From Colimorpha sp045598945 (GTDB taxonomy: Bacteria > Bacteroidota > Bacteroidia > Bacteroidales > P3), in assembly GCA_045598945.1 (NCBI GenBank), contig JAZRVD010000213.1, positions 1-14,593 on the forward strand: DNA of 14,593 nucleotides, in the 5' to 3' direction. Shown here in pieces: positions 1-7,315 of the stretch. The translations under genes and the position numbers were made by a program. Every line of letters begins with the position of its first letter. Position 1 is the stretch's first letter. Below the pieces are notes generated by a model. The model ran no database searches. It saw nothing but the letters and a program-made list of their open reading frames with translations, and was not told the DNA's origin.

Positions 1-504
1 AAGCTTATCAACACCGTGATGGTGGCTCCTAATGGCATAGTGCGTATGAGCAGCGAAGTCGACGACCTCGTCGAGACCTCTCTCAACCTCGCTCGTGTTG
101 AGACCAAGGACAACACCTTCACTGTCATGGCTCTGCTTCGCAGTAGTGTCGACAGTGCCAAAGAGGTGCTCGGTGAACGTCTCGTATGCCTCGCCGAGAT
201 GGCCGGTGGCACCTGCGAGCTCACTGGTGCATATCCCGGCTGGAAGCCCAACATGCAGAGCGGTCTCCTCAAGGCTATGAAAGAGACCTATTTGAAACTC
301 TATGGCGTAGAGCCCAAGGTCATGGCTATCCACGCTGGCCTCGAATGCGGCCTGCTCGGTGGCGTATATCCCGATATGGAGATGATTTCCTTTGGTCCTA
401 CTCTCAACTATCCTCATAGCCCCGATGAGCGTGCTAACATACCAAGTGTCAAGAAGTTCTATGATTACCTCGTAGCCGCCCTCGAAGCCATGCCAGAGAA
501 ATAA
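1..504 (+). CDS. pepD: Aminoacyl-histidine dipeptidase (beta-Ala-His dipeptidase, M20C), C-terminal part
   Basis: This is the last 167 codons of a cytosolic metallopeptidase that splits Xaa-His and other dipeptides for amino acid recycling. The frame is open from base 1, so the start and the first metal-binding residues lie outside the window. The visible part matches the C-terminal catalytic domain of M20C enzymes. The segment HAGLECGLL near residue 112 carries the conserved acidic metal-site glutamate. The segment NYPHSPDERA near residue 136 carries the last metal-ligand histidine. Full-length family members are about 480-490 residues, so roughly the last third is present. The gene ends in TAA and is followed 19 bases later by a strong hairpin terminator, so it ends its transcription unit. 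The family call is firm; the exact peptide preference cannot be read from this fragment. Confidence 0.9.
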   Translation, partial: KLINTVMVAPNGIVRMSSEVDDLVETSLNLARVETKDNTFTVMALLRSSVDSAKEVLGERLVCLAEMAGGTCELTGAYPGWKPNMQSGLLKAMKETYLKLYGVEPKVMAIHAGLECGLLGGVYPDMEMISFGPTLNYPHSPDERANIPSVKKFYDYLVAALEAMPEK

Positions 505-523
505 AAACATCTTTTCTGCTACC

Positions 524-564
524 AAGACAGCCACAGTATTTTTTTTACTGTGGCTGTCTTTTAG
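524..564 (+). terminator. Intrinsic terminator after pepD
   Basis: A perfect 15-bp inverted repeat (524-538 paired with 546-560) encloses a loop of seven T residues. The stem contains the GC-rich core GACAGCCACAG and ends in TT followed by TTAG. It lies 20 bases after the pepD stop codon and should end that transcript. The A/T flanks would let it work in both directions. Confidence 0.85.
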
Positions 565-643
565 TTTCTCCTAACTCTTTTATTATGTTTGGCAAGGTGG
601 AAGAAGGCGATGCTCGGATAGAAGCATAAAACGGAACAACTCC

Positions 644-1492
644 ATGAGCAAGAAGAAACCGAAATACATAGAAGGTACAGGGTGGCGTTATGAAACGGAA
701 CATAGCATGACACGCCGTATGCAAGATCACGACTATTAGTCGCGATGCATTTATATGCTCACACTCATACTTGCTGACCGCTCGCAGTCGCTACTCGGAC
801 ACTTGGAATAAAATGCACAGGGCGAGGTTGTGCTTACATTTTCGACTCTGGGCGAAGCCGTGGTGAAAGATTGGTATGCCCTTGAAAAGGAATACCCACA
901 GCTTTGGGGCATGTGCATGCAGCTGATGGAGGAGTATCTGCATGTGGTGGTGTTCCCCGAATTATTCAAGGTGGTGAAGGATCTGAAGGTGAAGATGATG
1001 CAGTTGAGGGGCAATGAAATGAACAAGTTGAGTAGCAGCGAACCAAGCCGACTGATTGGTATGTCAGGTATGAGCGAGCTCGGCTCGCTCACATTCGCTG
1101 CCATAGGAAAATATTGGCTGCAGGAACGAGGAGTGAGGATGCAAGTGCGCTGCCATAACAACACTACCGTCGAGAGCATAAAGCTGATAGAACGCCAAAA
1201 GGAATACTTCCTGGATAGTGGGAAGGAGAGGTGTGGTAGTGAGTATTTGCATCTATGAAGTTGCCAGAGCAGCTCTCGACGCCAAGCAACCGTTGATAGT
1301 GATACAGGAGAATGGTCTTTCTCCACTATATAAGCCACCTGGCAAGTATTTTGATGCCTGTGCTAAATGTCTCCTGCTGATGCTTGCCCCTATCACATAG
1401 AGAAGCGCTACATAATGCGCCAGCAATGTCTCGCCTTAAATGATATGGCAACAGCTATCGGCAACGAGCCATGGACCCAAGAACCGGAGTAA
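644..1492 (+). pseudogene. Decayed REP-associated/IS200-like (Y1) transposase family gene
   Basis: Pieces in three successive frames read as one protein resembling the RAYT-like 'transposase' family common in Bacteroidales. The start MSKKKPKYIEGTGWRYETEH is in frame from 644 but is interrupted by TAG at 737 and TAA at 809. The same frame continues through LGEAVVKDWYALEKEYPQL and CHNNTTVESIKLIERQKEYF to 1258. The match then moves to a second frame (GVVVSICIYEVARAALDAKQ, then LYKPPGKYFDACAKCLLLML) and, near 1385, to a third (YHIEKRYIMRQQCLALNDMA, stop at 1490). The HxH motif expected of HUH enzymes reads YLH, so one catalytic histidine is lost. The segment I remember as holding the catalytic tyrosine (between about 1010 and 1095) is absent. 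The gene is therefore dead. The family call rests on remembered sequence similarity, not on a search. Confidence 0.7.
1071..1091. repeat. Perfect 9-bp hairpin inside the transposase remnant
   Basis: TGAGCGAGC (1071-1079) and GCTCGCTCA (1083-1091) are exact reverse complements with the three-base loop TCG. It lies where the central part of the transposase seems to be missing. It may mark the deletion junction or be a remnant of a REP-like palindrome. Confidence 0.6.
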
Positions 1493-1758
1493 ACTATGCA
1501 GCAGAACTGAAAGCGATGCTGCCGAACCTGATGCAACGAACCGAAACTTCCGTCGGTAAGGTTTGAAAGATTTCGGCTCATTTTCTAAAAAAGTATCATC
1601 TAAAGACAAATATTTTCATTTTAGATGAAAAAATAGAGACCTAATTTTTCATAGTTCAAAATTAATCTGTATCTTTGCAAATTCATTATGTATATACTAT
1701 TATAGTATTTGTGATTTGATATTTATTGTGTTTTAATCATTGTATGTTATCTAATCCT
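1493..1758. other. Intergenic region between the transposase remnant and the WG-repeat gene
   Basis: No gene is supported here. The region becomes AT-rich after about 1570. It holds a 9-bp inverted repeat, TCATCTAAA (1596-1604) with TTTAGATGA (1620-1628), and then the promoter-like TATCTTTG at 1670. The inverted repeat has no T-tract and could be an operator or a weak hairpin. The boundary near 1560 may be the right edge of the decayed insertion. Confidence 0.5.
1670..1677 (+). promoter_or_regulatory. Bacteroidetes -7 element upstream of the WG-repeat gene
   Basis: TATCTTTG fits TAnnTTTG exactly. The -33 region (around 1645-1650, TTTTTC) is only a poor match to TTTG. Transcription from here would leave an untranslated leader of about 75 bases before the ATG at 1759. 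Confidence 0.6.
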
Positions 1759-3108
1759 ATGAAAAAAAACTTGTTGCTTGTTGTTATGATGCTTGTGGTT
1801 ACCTCGCTTTCAGCGCAAACTCTGAAAGAGGATCGTAGCAGCAAGCGTTTTGGATATGTCAAAAACGATGGCTCGTGGGTCATAGCTCCTCGTTATCAGC
1901 GTGCTACCGAATTTCGTGGCGCCGACCGCCGCTATGCTGTGGTAAAGTACGATGACTTATGGGGCTGTATCGACCATCAGGGCAACATGGTGGTACGCAA
2001 TATCTTTCAAACGCAAGAAGAAGCCGACGGCGCCGGCAAGCAGTGGCTCACTGCTGGTGAGCCTGGCAAGTGGCTCTACCCCGCCGCCAATCCATCGGAT
2101 GGCAAGTGGGGCTTTGTCGACTATTACGGCAAGTGGAAGTTCAAGCCCACATATCAGAATGCAGGTTTTTTTCAAGGTACAGAGCCTATGAGCTTTGCTG
2201 CTGTCAAGAGCAAAGGCCGTTGGGGGTGTATCGACCGCAAGGGCATCTTGATTATCAGCATGGTGTTCCATACCCAGCAACAGGCAGAACAAGCAGGCTA
2301 TCAGTGGATCTCTGGTTTCCATTATGATACATGGCGTATGCCTTCCGTAGACCCCGAGACCGGCAAATATGGCGTGGTCAACTATCTGGGCCGATGGGTG
2401 GTGTCGGGCAAGTATGAAGATATAGGCTTTTACGGCGATGACAACAATCATGCCTATGCACAAGCCAAACTCAATGGCAGATGGGGTAATATCGACCGCA
2501 ACGGCAACAAGATTAGCGAGTTTATCTTCTCATCCAAGGCTGATGCAGCTTATGCCTTGAATCAACTTGAGAATGGCAGACGCATCTCCGACTGGCGGTT
2601 GCCTGTACAGGACCCATCTTCTCGTCTATGGGGCTGGGTGAATTATGCTGGCGAATGGATTATAAAGCCTATCTATCAGGCTGCTACACGCTTCGCCAAC
2701 GATACGGGATTTTTCGCCACTGCTCGTCTTAATGGCTTCTGGGCATGTATCGATAACGAGGGCTACAATATCTCCAAGCATGTGTTTGTCCTCTCCGACG
2801 ATGCATGGGAGGCCGGCAATGAGTGGGACACTCAGCAGGAACAGGGCAAATGGCAGTTCCCCGTTATGGACACCATCACTCGTCAGTGGGGCTATGTCGA
2901 CTATACGGGTGAATGGTCTATACGTCCTACTTTGGAAGGTGCCAAGCAGTTTTTGGGCGATGGCAACAATCGTGTGGCACCAGCTAAACGTGAAGGACGG
3001 TGGGGATGTATCGACCACACCGGCCGCTTTGTCGTTCCTTATCAATATTCTACTTCGGCTGACGCATACGAGCAAGGACGTCGCTGGTCGAAAAAATCTA
3101 AATTCTAA
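1759..3108 (+). CDS. Secreted WG-repeat (WG_beta_rep) protein, five tandem modules
   Basis: A 449-residue protein begins with a Sec signal peptide (MKKNLLLVVM to about SLSAQ, residues 1-20). It then consists almost wholly of WG-type beta repeats. Five modules start at FG31, WG117, YG204, WG291 and WG377, a period of 86-87 residues. Each holds a first unit (WGxVxYxGxW followed by P-x-Y) and a second unit (GRWGCID-like, at WG68, WG155, WG242, WA328 and WG415), then a short helix-like segment ending in W. The last module stops after about 73 residues. There is no lipobox, so a periplasmic or exported soluble protein is likely. WG repeats are thought to form beta-rich scaffolds, often for binding; no enzyme motif is visible and the role is unknown. 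I chose ATG 1759 because it begins the signal peptide; ATG 1744 is an alternative in the same frame. Dihydroorotase follows closely. Confidence 0.9.
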   Translation: MKKNLLLVVMMLVVTSLSAQTLKEDRSSKRFGYVKNDGSWVIAPRYQRATEFRGADRRYAVVKYDDLWGCIDHQGNMVVRNIFQTQEEADGAGKQWLTAGEPGKWLYPAANPSDGKWGFVDYYGKWKFKPTYQNAGFFQGTEPMSFAAVKSKGRWGCIDRKGILIISMVFHTQQQAEQAGYQWISGFHYDTWRMPSVDPETGKYGVVNYLGRWVVSGKYEDIGFYGDDNNHAYAQAKLNGRWGNIDRNGNKISEFIFSSKADAAYALNQLENGRRISDWRLPVQDPSSRLWGWVNYAGEWIIKPIYQAATRFANDTGFFATARLNGFWACIDNEGYNISKHVFVLSDDAWEAGNEWDTQQEQGKWQFPVMDTITRQWGYVDYTGEWSIRPTLEGAKQFLGDGNNRVAPAKREGRWGCIDHTGRFVVPYQYSTSADAYEQGRRWSKKSKF

Positions 3109-3161
3109 TAATGCCTGTCAGGGTGGTAGACATCGCTTTGACACCTAAATTCTTTTGTGCT

Positions 3162-4496
3162 GTGAATTATTTAATCAACAACGTGATGGCTGTGAACGAG
3201 GGCGCTATCCAAAAGCGGTCGGTCTATATTGCCGATGGCAAGTTCTCCGACAACGCTCCCGACCCTCAAGCTACTATTGTTGATGGTGATGGCTGTTTCC
3301 TTCTGCCGGGTATTATTGATACGCATGTGCATTTCCGCGAGCCAGGCATGACAGAAAAAGCCGACATGTCTACAGAGAGCCGCGCCGCTATAGCAGGTGG
3401 CGTTACCTCTGTCATTGACATGCCAAATACTATGCCTCAGACTACTACTCTTGAAGCTCTCGAAGCTAAGGAACGCTTGGCATCGCAAAAATGTGCTGTC
3501 AACTATGGCTTTATGCTGGGGGCTACCAACGACAATGTCGACGCTCTGCTCTCTATACCCCTGTCGCGTTATGCGGCTATAAAGCTTTTTATGGGCAGCA
3601 GCACTGGCAATATGCTGGTAGACGACATTCAGCGGCTCGAACATCTCTTTGCCAATGCAAAAAAACTTATTGTGGCTCATTGCGAGGACGAGAACGTGGT
3701 GCAAAGCAACATGGCGGCTTTCAAAGCACAGTATAAGGGTACCGACGGCGAGACAGCCGTTCTGCACCCACAGATTAGAAACACCGAGGCTTGCTTCCTC
3801 AGCACATATAAGGCTATTGCCTTGGCTCGCAAGTATAACACGCGCCTGCATATCGCTCACGTCTCCACCGCTACTGAACTCGATTTGTTGAGCAATCAGT
3901 CTTTGACAGAGAAAAACGTTACCGCTGAGGTTACCCCTAACCACTTGTGGTTCGACAGCCGCGACTATGCAATGTTGGGTAATCGTATAAAGTGCAATCC
4001 CGCCATCAAAAGCAACGACGACCGTATGGCTCTCTGGGCTGCACTCTACGACGGTAGGCTCGACACCATAGCCACCGACCACGCACCTCACACTCTCGAA
4101 AGCAAGCAACGCCCTTATTTCGAAGCACCAAGCGGTATACCGTCTATACAGCATTCGTTGCAGATGATGATGGAACCTTTCTTCAATAGCTGTACCACAC
4201 AGTCAGAACGCGAGGAACTTGTCAAAAACTGGCTGCCTCTTATCGTGGAGAAAATGTGCCACAACCCTGCCCGTATCTTTGGTATAGAAAAAAGGGGCTT
4301 TATCCGTCATGGGTTCTGGGCTGACGCAGTGCTGGTACGTCCTAATGTTGCCGACGAGGTTACAAAAGACTCGCTGTTGTACAAATGTGGCTGGTCGCCA
4401 CTCGAAGGTCAGGTGCTACACAGTCGTATAGAGCAAACGTTTATCAATGGGGAGCCGGCCGCACTGTCTCGCTCTATGCCGCTTGTGTTCTCCTAA
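3162..4496 (+). CDS. pyrC: Dihydroorotase
   Basis: This cytosolic amidohydrolase interconverts N-carbamoyl-aspartate and dihydroorotate, the third step of de novo pyrimidine synthesis. Visible motifs, numbered from the GTG start, are the zinc ligands DTHVHFREPG (His55, His57), the conserved lysine in AIKLFMGSSTG (about 141), HCED, HIAHVST, and TDHAPH with the catalytic aspartate. The length of 444 residues fits the roughly 450-residue dihydroorotases of Bacteroidetes. I chose GTG 3162 because the product then starts MNYLINN-MAVNEG, which lines up with the usual family start (x-LIKN-x-IVNEG). An ATG at 3111, 2 bases after the WG-repeat stop, adds 17 residues in frame with no family counterpart and cannot be excluded. 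The close spacing suggests co-transcription with the WG-repeat gene. Allantoinase is related, but the FREPG and GSSTGNML signatures favour dihydroorotase. Confidence 0.9.
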   Translation: MNYLINNVMAVNEGAIQKRSVYIADGKFSDNAPDPQATIVDGDGCFLLPGIIDTHVHFREPGMTEKADMSTESRAAIAGGVTSVIDMPNTMPQTTTLEALEAKERLASQKCAVNYGFMLGATNDNVDALLSIPLSRYAAIKLFMGSSTGNMLVDDIQRLEHLFANAKKLIVAHCEDENVVQSNMAAFKAQYKGTDGETAVLHPQIRNTEACFLSTYKAIALARKYNTRLHIAHVSTATELDLLSNQSLTEKNVTAEVTPNHLWFDSRDYAMLGNRIKCNPAIKSNDDRMALWAALYDGRLDTIATDHAPHTLESKQRPYFEAPSGIPSIQHSLQMMMEPFFNSCTTQSEREELVKNWLPLIVEKMCHNPARIFGIEKRGFIRHGFWADAVLVRPNVADEVTKDSLLYKCGWSPLEGQVLHSRIEQTFINGEPAALSRSMPLVFS

Positions 4497-4540
4497 TTAT
4501 AATCTTGGTTTTATAACATCATTAATAAAAACTTACTTTG

Positions 4541-4987
4541 ATGTCTTGTCGTAATTCTTCTTCTTGCCGTGTTATCACAATTTGTCTATTGGTGCTATTG
4601 CTGAATATCTCGTATGCTCTTGCCGCCGCCAATAGGCAACCAGTCGACCCAGACCGGCTACCTTGGACTGCTCAAAAGTTTATCCGTACCAACATGTGGA
4701 CATGTGTGCCGTTGTATGCTTATCGCGACAATAAAGGTTATGAGGTTTATATGAACGATAATAGCGTGGCTCGCTTCGATTTTAACGGCAAGTGGAAACA
4801 GGTGAATTGTACTGAGGGCGTGCCGGATAAAATCTTGCCTGTCAATATCCGTGTATATCTTGTAAATCGTTTTCCTCATTACAATGTTATCTGGGTCAAA
4901 CGTCTGCCCCAAAGCTATCAGCTGGAACTATCCAATGGCTTGAGGCTTGTGTTTAATAAATCGGGCAAGTTTGTCAAACTCTTGTAA
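4541..4987 (+). CDS. Exported PepSY-like (DUF2874-type) protein
   Basis: A 148-residue protein has an N-terminal signal sequence: the hydrophobic run is about residues 11-30, with likely cleavage near ALA-AA or AAA-N. The mature part reads as two half-repeats of the PepSY-like fold. The first is KGYEVYMNDNSVARFDFNGKW followed by VNCTEGVPDKILP; the second is a paired YQLELSNGLRLVFNKSGKFV at the C-terminus. This pattern is typical of small periplasmic Bacteroidetes proteins of the PepSY_like family, whose cellular role is not established. The start is ATG 4541; the TTG just before it is in frame but unlikely. The gene begins 44 bases after pyrC and may be read from the same transcript. It is followed by a hairpin terminator shared with the convergent CoA-transferase gene. 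The N-terminus has cysteines at 3, 9 and 15, but none forms a convincing lipobox. Confidence 0.8.
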   Translation: MSCRNSSSCRVITICLLVLLLNISYALAAANRQPVDPDRLPWTAQKFIRTNMWTCVPLYAYRDNKGYEVYMNDNSVARFDFNGKWKQVNCTEGVPDKILPVNIRVYLVNRFPHYNVIWVKRLPQSYQLELSNGLRLVFNKSGKFVKLL

Positions 4988-5012
4988 GATTTTTATTCTA
5001 TGTATAATAAAT

Positions 5013-5053
5013 AGAGGCAGCACAATCGTGTAGATGGCGCTGCCTCTGTTTTT
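5013..5053 (+). terminator. Terminator between convergent genes
   Basis: AGAGGCAGC (5013-5021) pairs perfectly with GCTGCCTCT (5039-5047) across a 17-base loop and is followed by GTTTTTG. It lies 25 bases after the PepSY-like gene and just past the end of the minus-strand CoA-transferase gene. It probably serves both, although the T-run on the minus side is weaker. Confidence 0.75.
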
Positions 5054-5070
5054 GTAATAAAGTGTCTGGC

Positions 5071-6375
5071 TTAGATGCCTTGGTGGTAGTGCGGCCCAAA
5101 GCGTTCAAAAGCTGCTTTGTCAAGTTCTTCCTGTGCCGAAGGGTGGGCTATGGAGATGATAAGTTTGGCGCGCTCTTGCAGACTTTTGCCGTAGAGGTTT
5201 ACTGCGCCATATTCAGTTACAAGGTAGTTCACCAAGTTGCGTGGTGTTACAACGCCAGCTCCTGGACTTAGCGTAGGCACTATCTTGCTCACGCCTTTCG
5301 CTGTGGCTGATGGCATGGCTATTATGGCTTTGCCGCCTTCTGACATGGATGCTCCCATCATGAAGTCGAGCTGACCGCCGCAGCCGCTGTAGTGTTTGGT
5401 ACCTATGGAGTCGGCGCATATCTGTCCTGTCAGGTCTACCTGCAGGGCTGAGTTGATGGCTGTAACCTTAGGATTCATGCCAATAGAGTGGGGCGCGTTG
5501 GAGTATTTCACGTCCATCATGTATACGCCAGGGTTGTCGTCGACAAAGTCGTATAGCTTTTGCGATCCCATCACGAAGGTCGCCACTATGCGGTTGCGAC
5601 GCACCACCTTGTTGGTGCCGTTGACAATGCCTTTCTCTACCAATGGCAGCAGTCCGTCGGAGAACATCTCGGTGTGTATGCCAAGATTTTTGTGGTTGCC
5701 CAAACGGTCGAGGACGGCGTTGGGTATGGCACCGATACCCATTTGCAAGCATGCCCCGTCTTCGACAAGGCTTGCTACTTGTCGGCCTATCTGGTCGTCG
5801 ATAGTGGTAGGCATGGCTGGCGGACACGATAGCAGCGGCTCGTCGTGCTCTACCCACATGTCTATCATGTCGGCAGGTATAATGGTATGTCCCCATGTGC
5901 GCGGCACATATTTGTTTACCACTGCTATGACCACTTTGGCATTCTGTACCGCGGCGAGTGTGGCACCTATCGATGTGCCAAGCGACACATACCCGTGACG
6001 GTCGATGGGCGACACCATTATCATCGCTACGTCAACAGGCAGCACCTGTGTACGGTATAACTTCTGAGTCTCGCTAAGCGAGATGGGTATGTAGTCCGCC
6101 CATCCTTCTTGCACCGCTTTGCGTAGGTTGTTTCCTACAAAAAAGGATTGGGCGAAGAATGTGCCGGAGAATCGCTCGTTGGCATACTCTGCCACGCCTT
6201 CGGTGTGTAGATGATGGATATGTACGTCGCGCAATTCACCAGACTCTCCTCGTTTGCATAGTGCGTCAGATAGTACTTGGGGAAAACATGATATGTCGCT
6301 AAAATGAATGTGGTCGCCACTTTTTACCACGCGCACTGCCTCTTCCGCTGTTACTGTGTTGATGCTTTTCATCAT
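5071..6375 (-). CDS. Acetyl-CoA hydrolase / 4-hydroxybutyrate-type CoA-transferase family protein
   Basis: A 434-residue cytosolic enzyme of the class I CoA-transferase family (AbfT/Cat1-like), which moves CoA between acyl-CoAs and acids such as acetate through a glutamyl-CoA intermediate. The C-terminal half has LQMGIGAIPNAVLD and then GIHTEMFSDG, in which Glu236 is the expected catalytic glutamate. SGCGGQLDFMMGAS and a later glycine-rich segment fit the CoA-binding half. The N-terminal domain contains VSPIDRHGYVSLGTS. Length is normal for the family (about 430-440). Sequence alone does not say whether it uses butyryl-CoA, 4-hydroxybutyryl-CoA, succinyl-CoA or acetyl-CoA; Bacteroidales carry several of these. 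No butyrate or succinate pathway gene lies nearby to decide it. Two adjacent ATG codons (6375 and 6372) could start the protein. The gene is monocistronic, with its own promoter region at 6440-6447. Confidence 0.88.
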   Translation of the reverse strand: MMKSINTVTAEEAVRVVKSGDHIHFSDISCFPQVLSDALCKRGESGELRDVHIHHLHTEGVAEYANERFSGTFFAQSFFVGNNLRKAVQEGWADYIPISLSETQKLYRTQVLPVDVAMIMVSPIDRHGYVSLGTSIGATLAAVQNAKVVIAVVNKYVPRTWGHTIIPADMIDMWVEHDEPLLSCPPAMPTTIDDQIGRQVASLVEDGACLQMGIGAIPNAVLDRLGNHKNLGIHTEMFSDGLLPLVEKGIVNGTNKVVRRNRIVATFVMGSQKLYDFVDDNPGVYMMDVKYSNAPHSIGMNPKVTAINSALQVDLTGQICADSIGTKHYSGCGGQLDFMMGASMSEGGKAIIAMPSATAKGVSKIVPTLSPGAGVVTPRNLVNYLVTEYGAVNLYGKSLQERAKLIISIAHPSAQEELDKAAFERFGPHYHQGI

Positions 6376-6439
6376 GTATAGGTTTAATGGTTTATTTTCC
6401 TTTATCTTATGTTTTTAGATTTGTTTTGCAATGAGTATA

Positions 6440-6447
6440 CAAAGGTA
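6440..6447 (-). promoter_or_regulatory. Bacteroidetes -7 element for the CoA-transferase gene
   Basis: The minus strand reads TACCTTTG, an exact TAnnTTTG match, 65 bases upstream of the start codon. No clear TTTG is seen at the -33 position. An AT-rich leader lies between this element and the ATG. Confidence 0.55.
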
Positions 6448-6592
6448 GCAAATTTCAAAAATATTTTCTATCTGCCTTGTTAAAATATGATTTTTCCTTG
6501 TAATATTGTTTGCTGTTTGTAACATAAGTCGTGTGCTTTTTTTGTCATAATGTAGTCCATATATCACATTTTGGAGCTGTCTATCACGGATG

Positions 6593-6624
6593 TTTGGCTG
6601 GTGGTCGTTTCCCTTGTAATTTTG
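6593..6624 (+). promoter_or_regulatory. Promoter of the zinc-ribbon gene
   Basis: TTTG at 6593-6596 and TAATTTTG at 6617-6624 are separated by 20 bases, close to the Bacteroidetes consensus TTTG-N19-TAnnTTTG. Transcription would start near 6631, giving a leader of about 20 bases. This also supports ATG 6651 as the start and rules out a longer in-frame extension upstream. Confidence 0.75.
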
Positions 6625-6650
6625 CAAACAAATTTAATACAAAATCTATT

Positions 6651-7229
6651 ATGGAAATGAAATTCTGTCAGAGCTGCGGTATGCCTCTGACCAACGAGAA
6701 CCTTGGCTCTAATGCCGACGGCGGCAAGAACGAAGATTACTGCTGCTATTGCTACAAAGATGGTGCTTTTACCGGCAATTTTACCATGGAGGAGATGGCA
6801 GAGTATTGCTCTATGTTTGTGAACGAGTATAACAAAGGCACTGGACAGTGCCTCACAGCATGTCAGTATAAGGAGGTGCTGCTTAAGTTTTATCCAACAT
6901 TGAAGCGTTGGAATGGCACTAATGCTAATACCCCTCATACCGTTCACCCTATGAAAAAGGTGTTTATCGACGAAGTGAACGCTCTTGGCATTCCTGGCGT
7001 TCATATTGATAACCTCTATGTTATGCAGGGCTCGTTCATTAATCAGGCATATATCGTTAATGGCAACGAGGTGAAGCTCCTTGACGATAATACTACATAC
7101 TGGAGTAATCAGGTGGTAAAGAGCAATGACAGATGCTATGGCATAGCCTGTTGTGAGAAGTATATTCTTGTTAGCGAATATGGCATGGACGGCAAGGGTG
7201 CTGAGCTGGTGGTGTTGAAGCGGAGATAA
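6651..7229 (+). CDS. Zinc-ribbon domain protein with unassigned C-terminal region
   Basis: A 192-residue, probably cytosolic protein. The N-terminal 80 or so residues match the putative zinc-ribbon family (Zn_ribbon_2 type). They show FCQSCGMPL with Cys6 and Cys9, then EDYCCYCYKDGAF with Cys31 and Cys34, then the typical TMEEMAEYC helix. The C-terminal half, from about residue 95, is a beta-rich stretch (for example GSFINQAYIVNGNEVKLLDD and YILVSEYGMDGKGAELVVLK) that I do not recognise. Many family members end near residue 85, so this looks like a fusion to a second domain. The start at ATG 6651 is set by the promoter just upstream and by the zinc-ribbon start; the frame is open for 40 codons further up, but that stretch contains the promoter. 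No function is known for the family beyond likely metal binding. The next gene is a GNAT protein 86 bases on. Confidence 0.8.
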   Translation: MEMKFCQSCGMPLTNENLGSNADGGKNEDYCCYCYKDGAFTGNFTMEEMAEYCSMFVNEYNKGTGQCLTACQYKEVLLKFYPTLKRWNGTNANTPHTVHPMKKVFIDEVNALGIPGVHIDNLYVMQGSFINQAYIVNGNEVKLLDDNTTYWSNQVVKSNDRCYGIACCEKYILVSEYGMDGKGAELVVLKRR

Positions 7230-7315
7230 GGCGGCGTGAATGATGAATAAGCTATGATGTGGTATGTGTAACTACATTCAATTTTTGCAGGTTGCAAATA
7301 CATGACTTTAATAAA

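Noticed and set aside
1..6. HindIII site at the exact left edge as a biological boundary
   Set aside because: AAGCTT at base 1 inside pepD is more likely a cloning boundary than a natural feature; further AAGCTT sites occur inside the window.
751..1338. Long minus-strand open frame of 195 codons opposite the transposase remnant
   Set aside because: It is antisense to a recognisable decayed gene and its translation shows no domain or plausible composition. It exists because the pseudogene's codons lack stops on that strand.
3171..4154. 327-codon minus-strand frame opposite pyrC
   Set aside because: It lies wholly within dihydroorotase, whose motifs are intact in the plus strand. The minus-strand protein has no family features.
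7265..7300. Separate promoter for the GNAT gene (ATTTTTG near 7281)
   Set aside because: It lacks the TA of the -7 consensus and has no matching -33 TTTG, so read-through from the zinc-ribbon gene is as likely.
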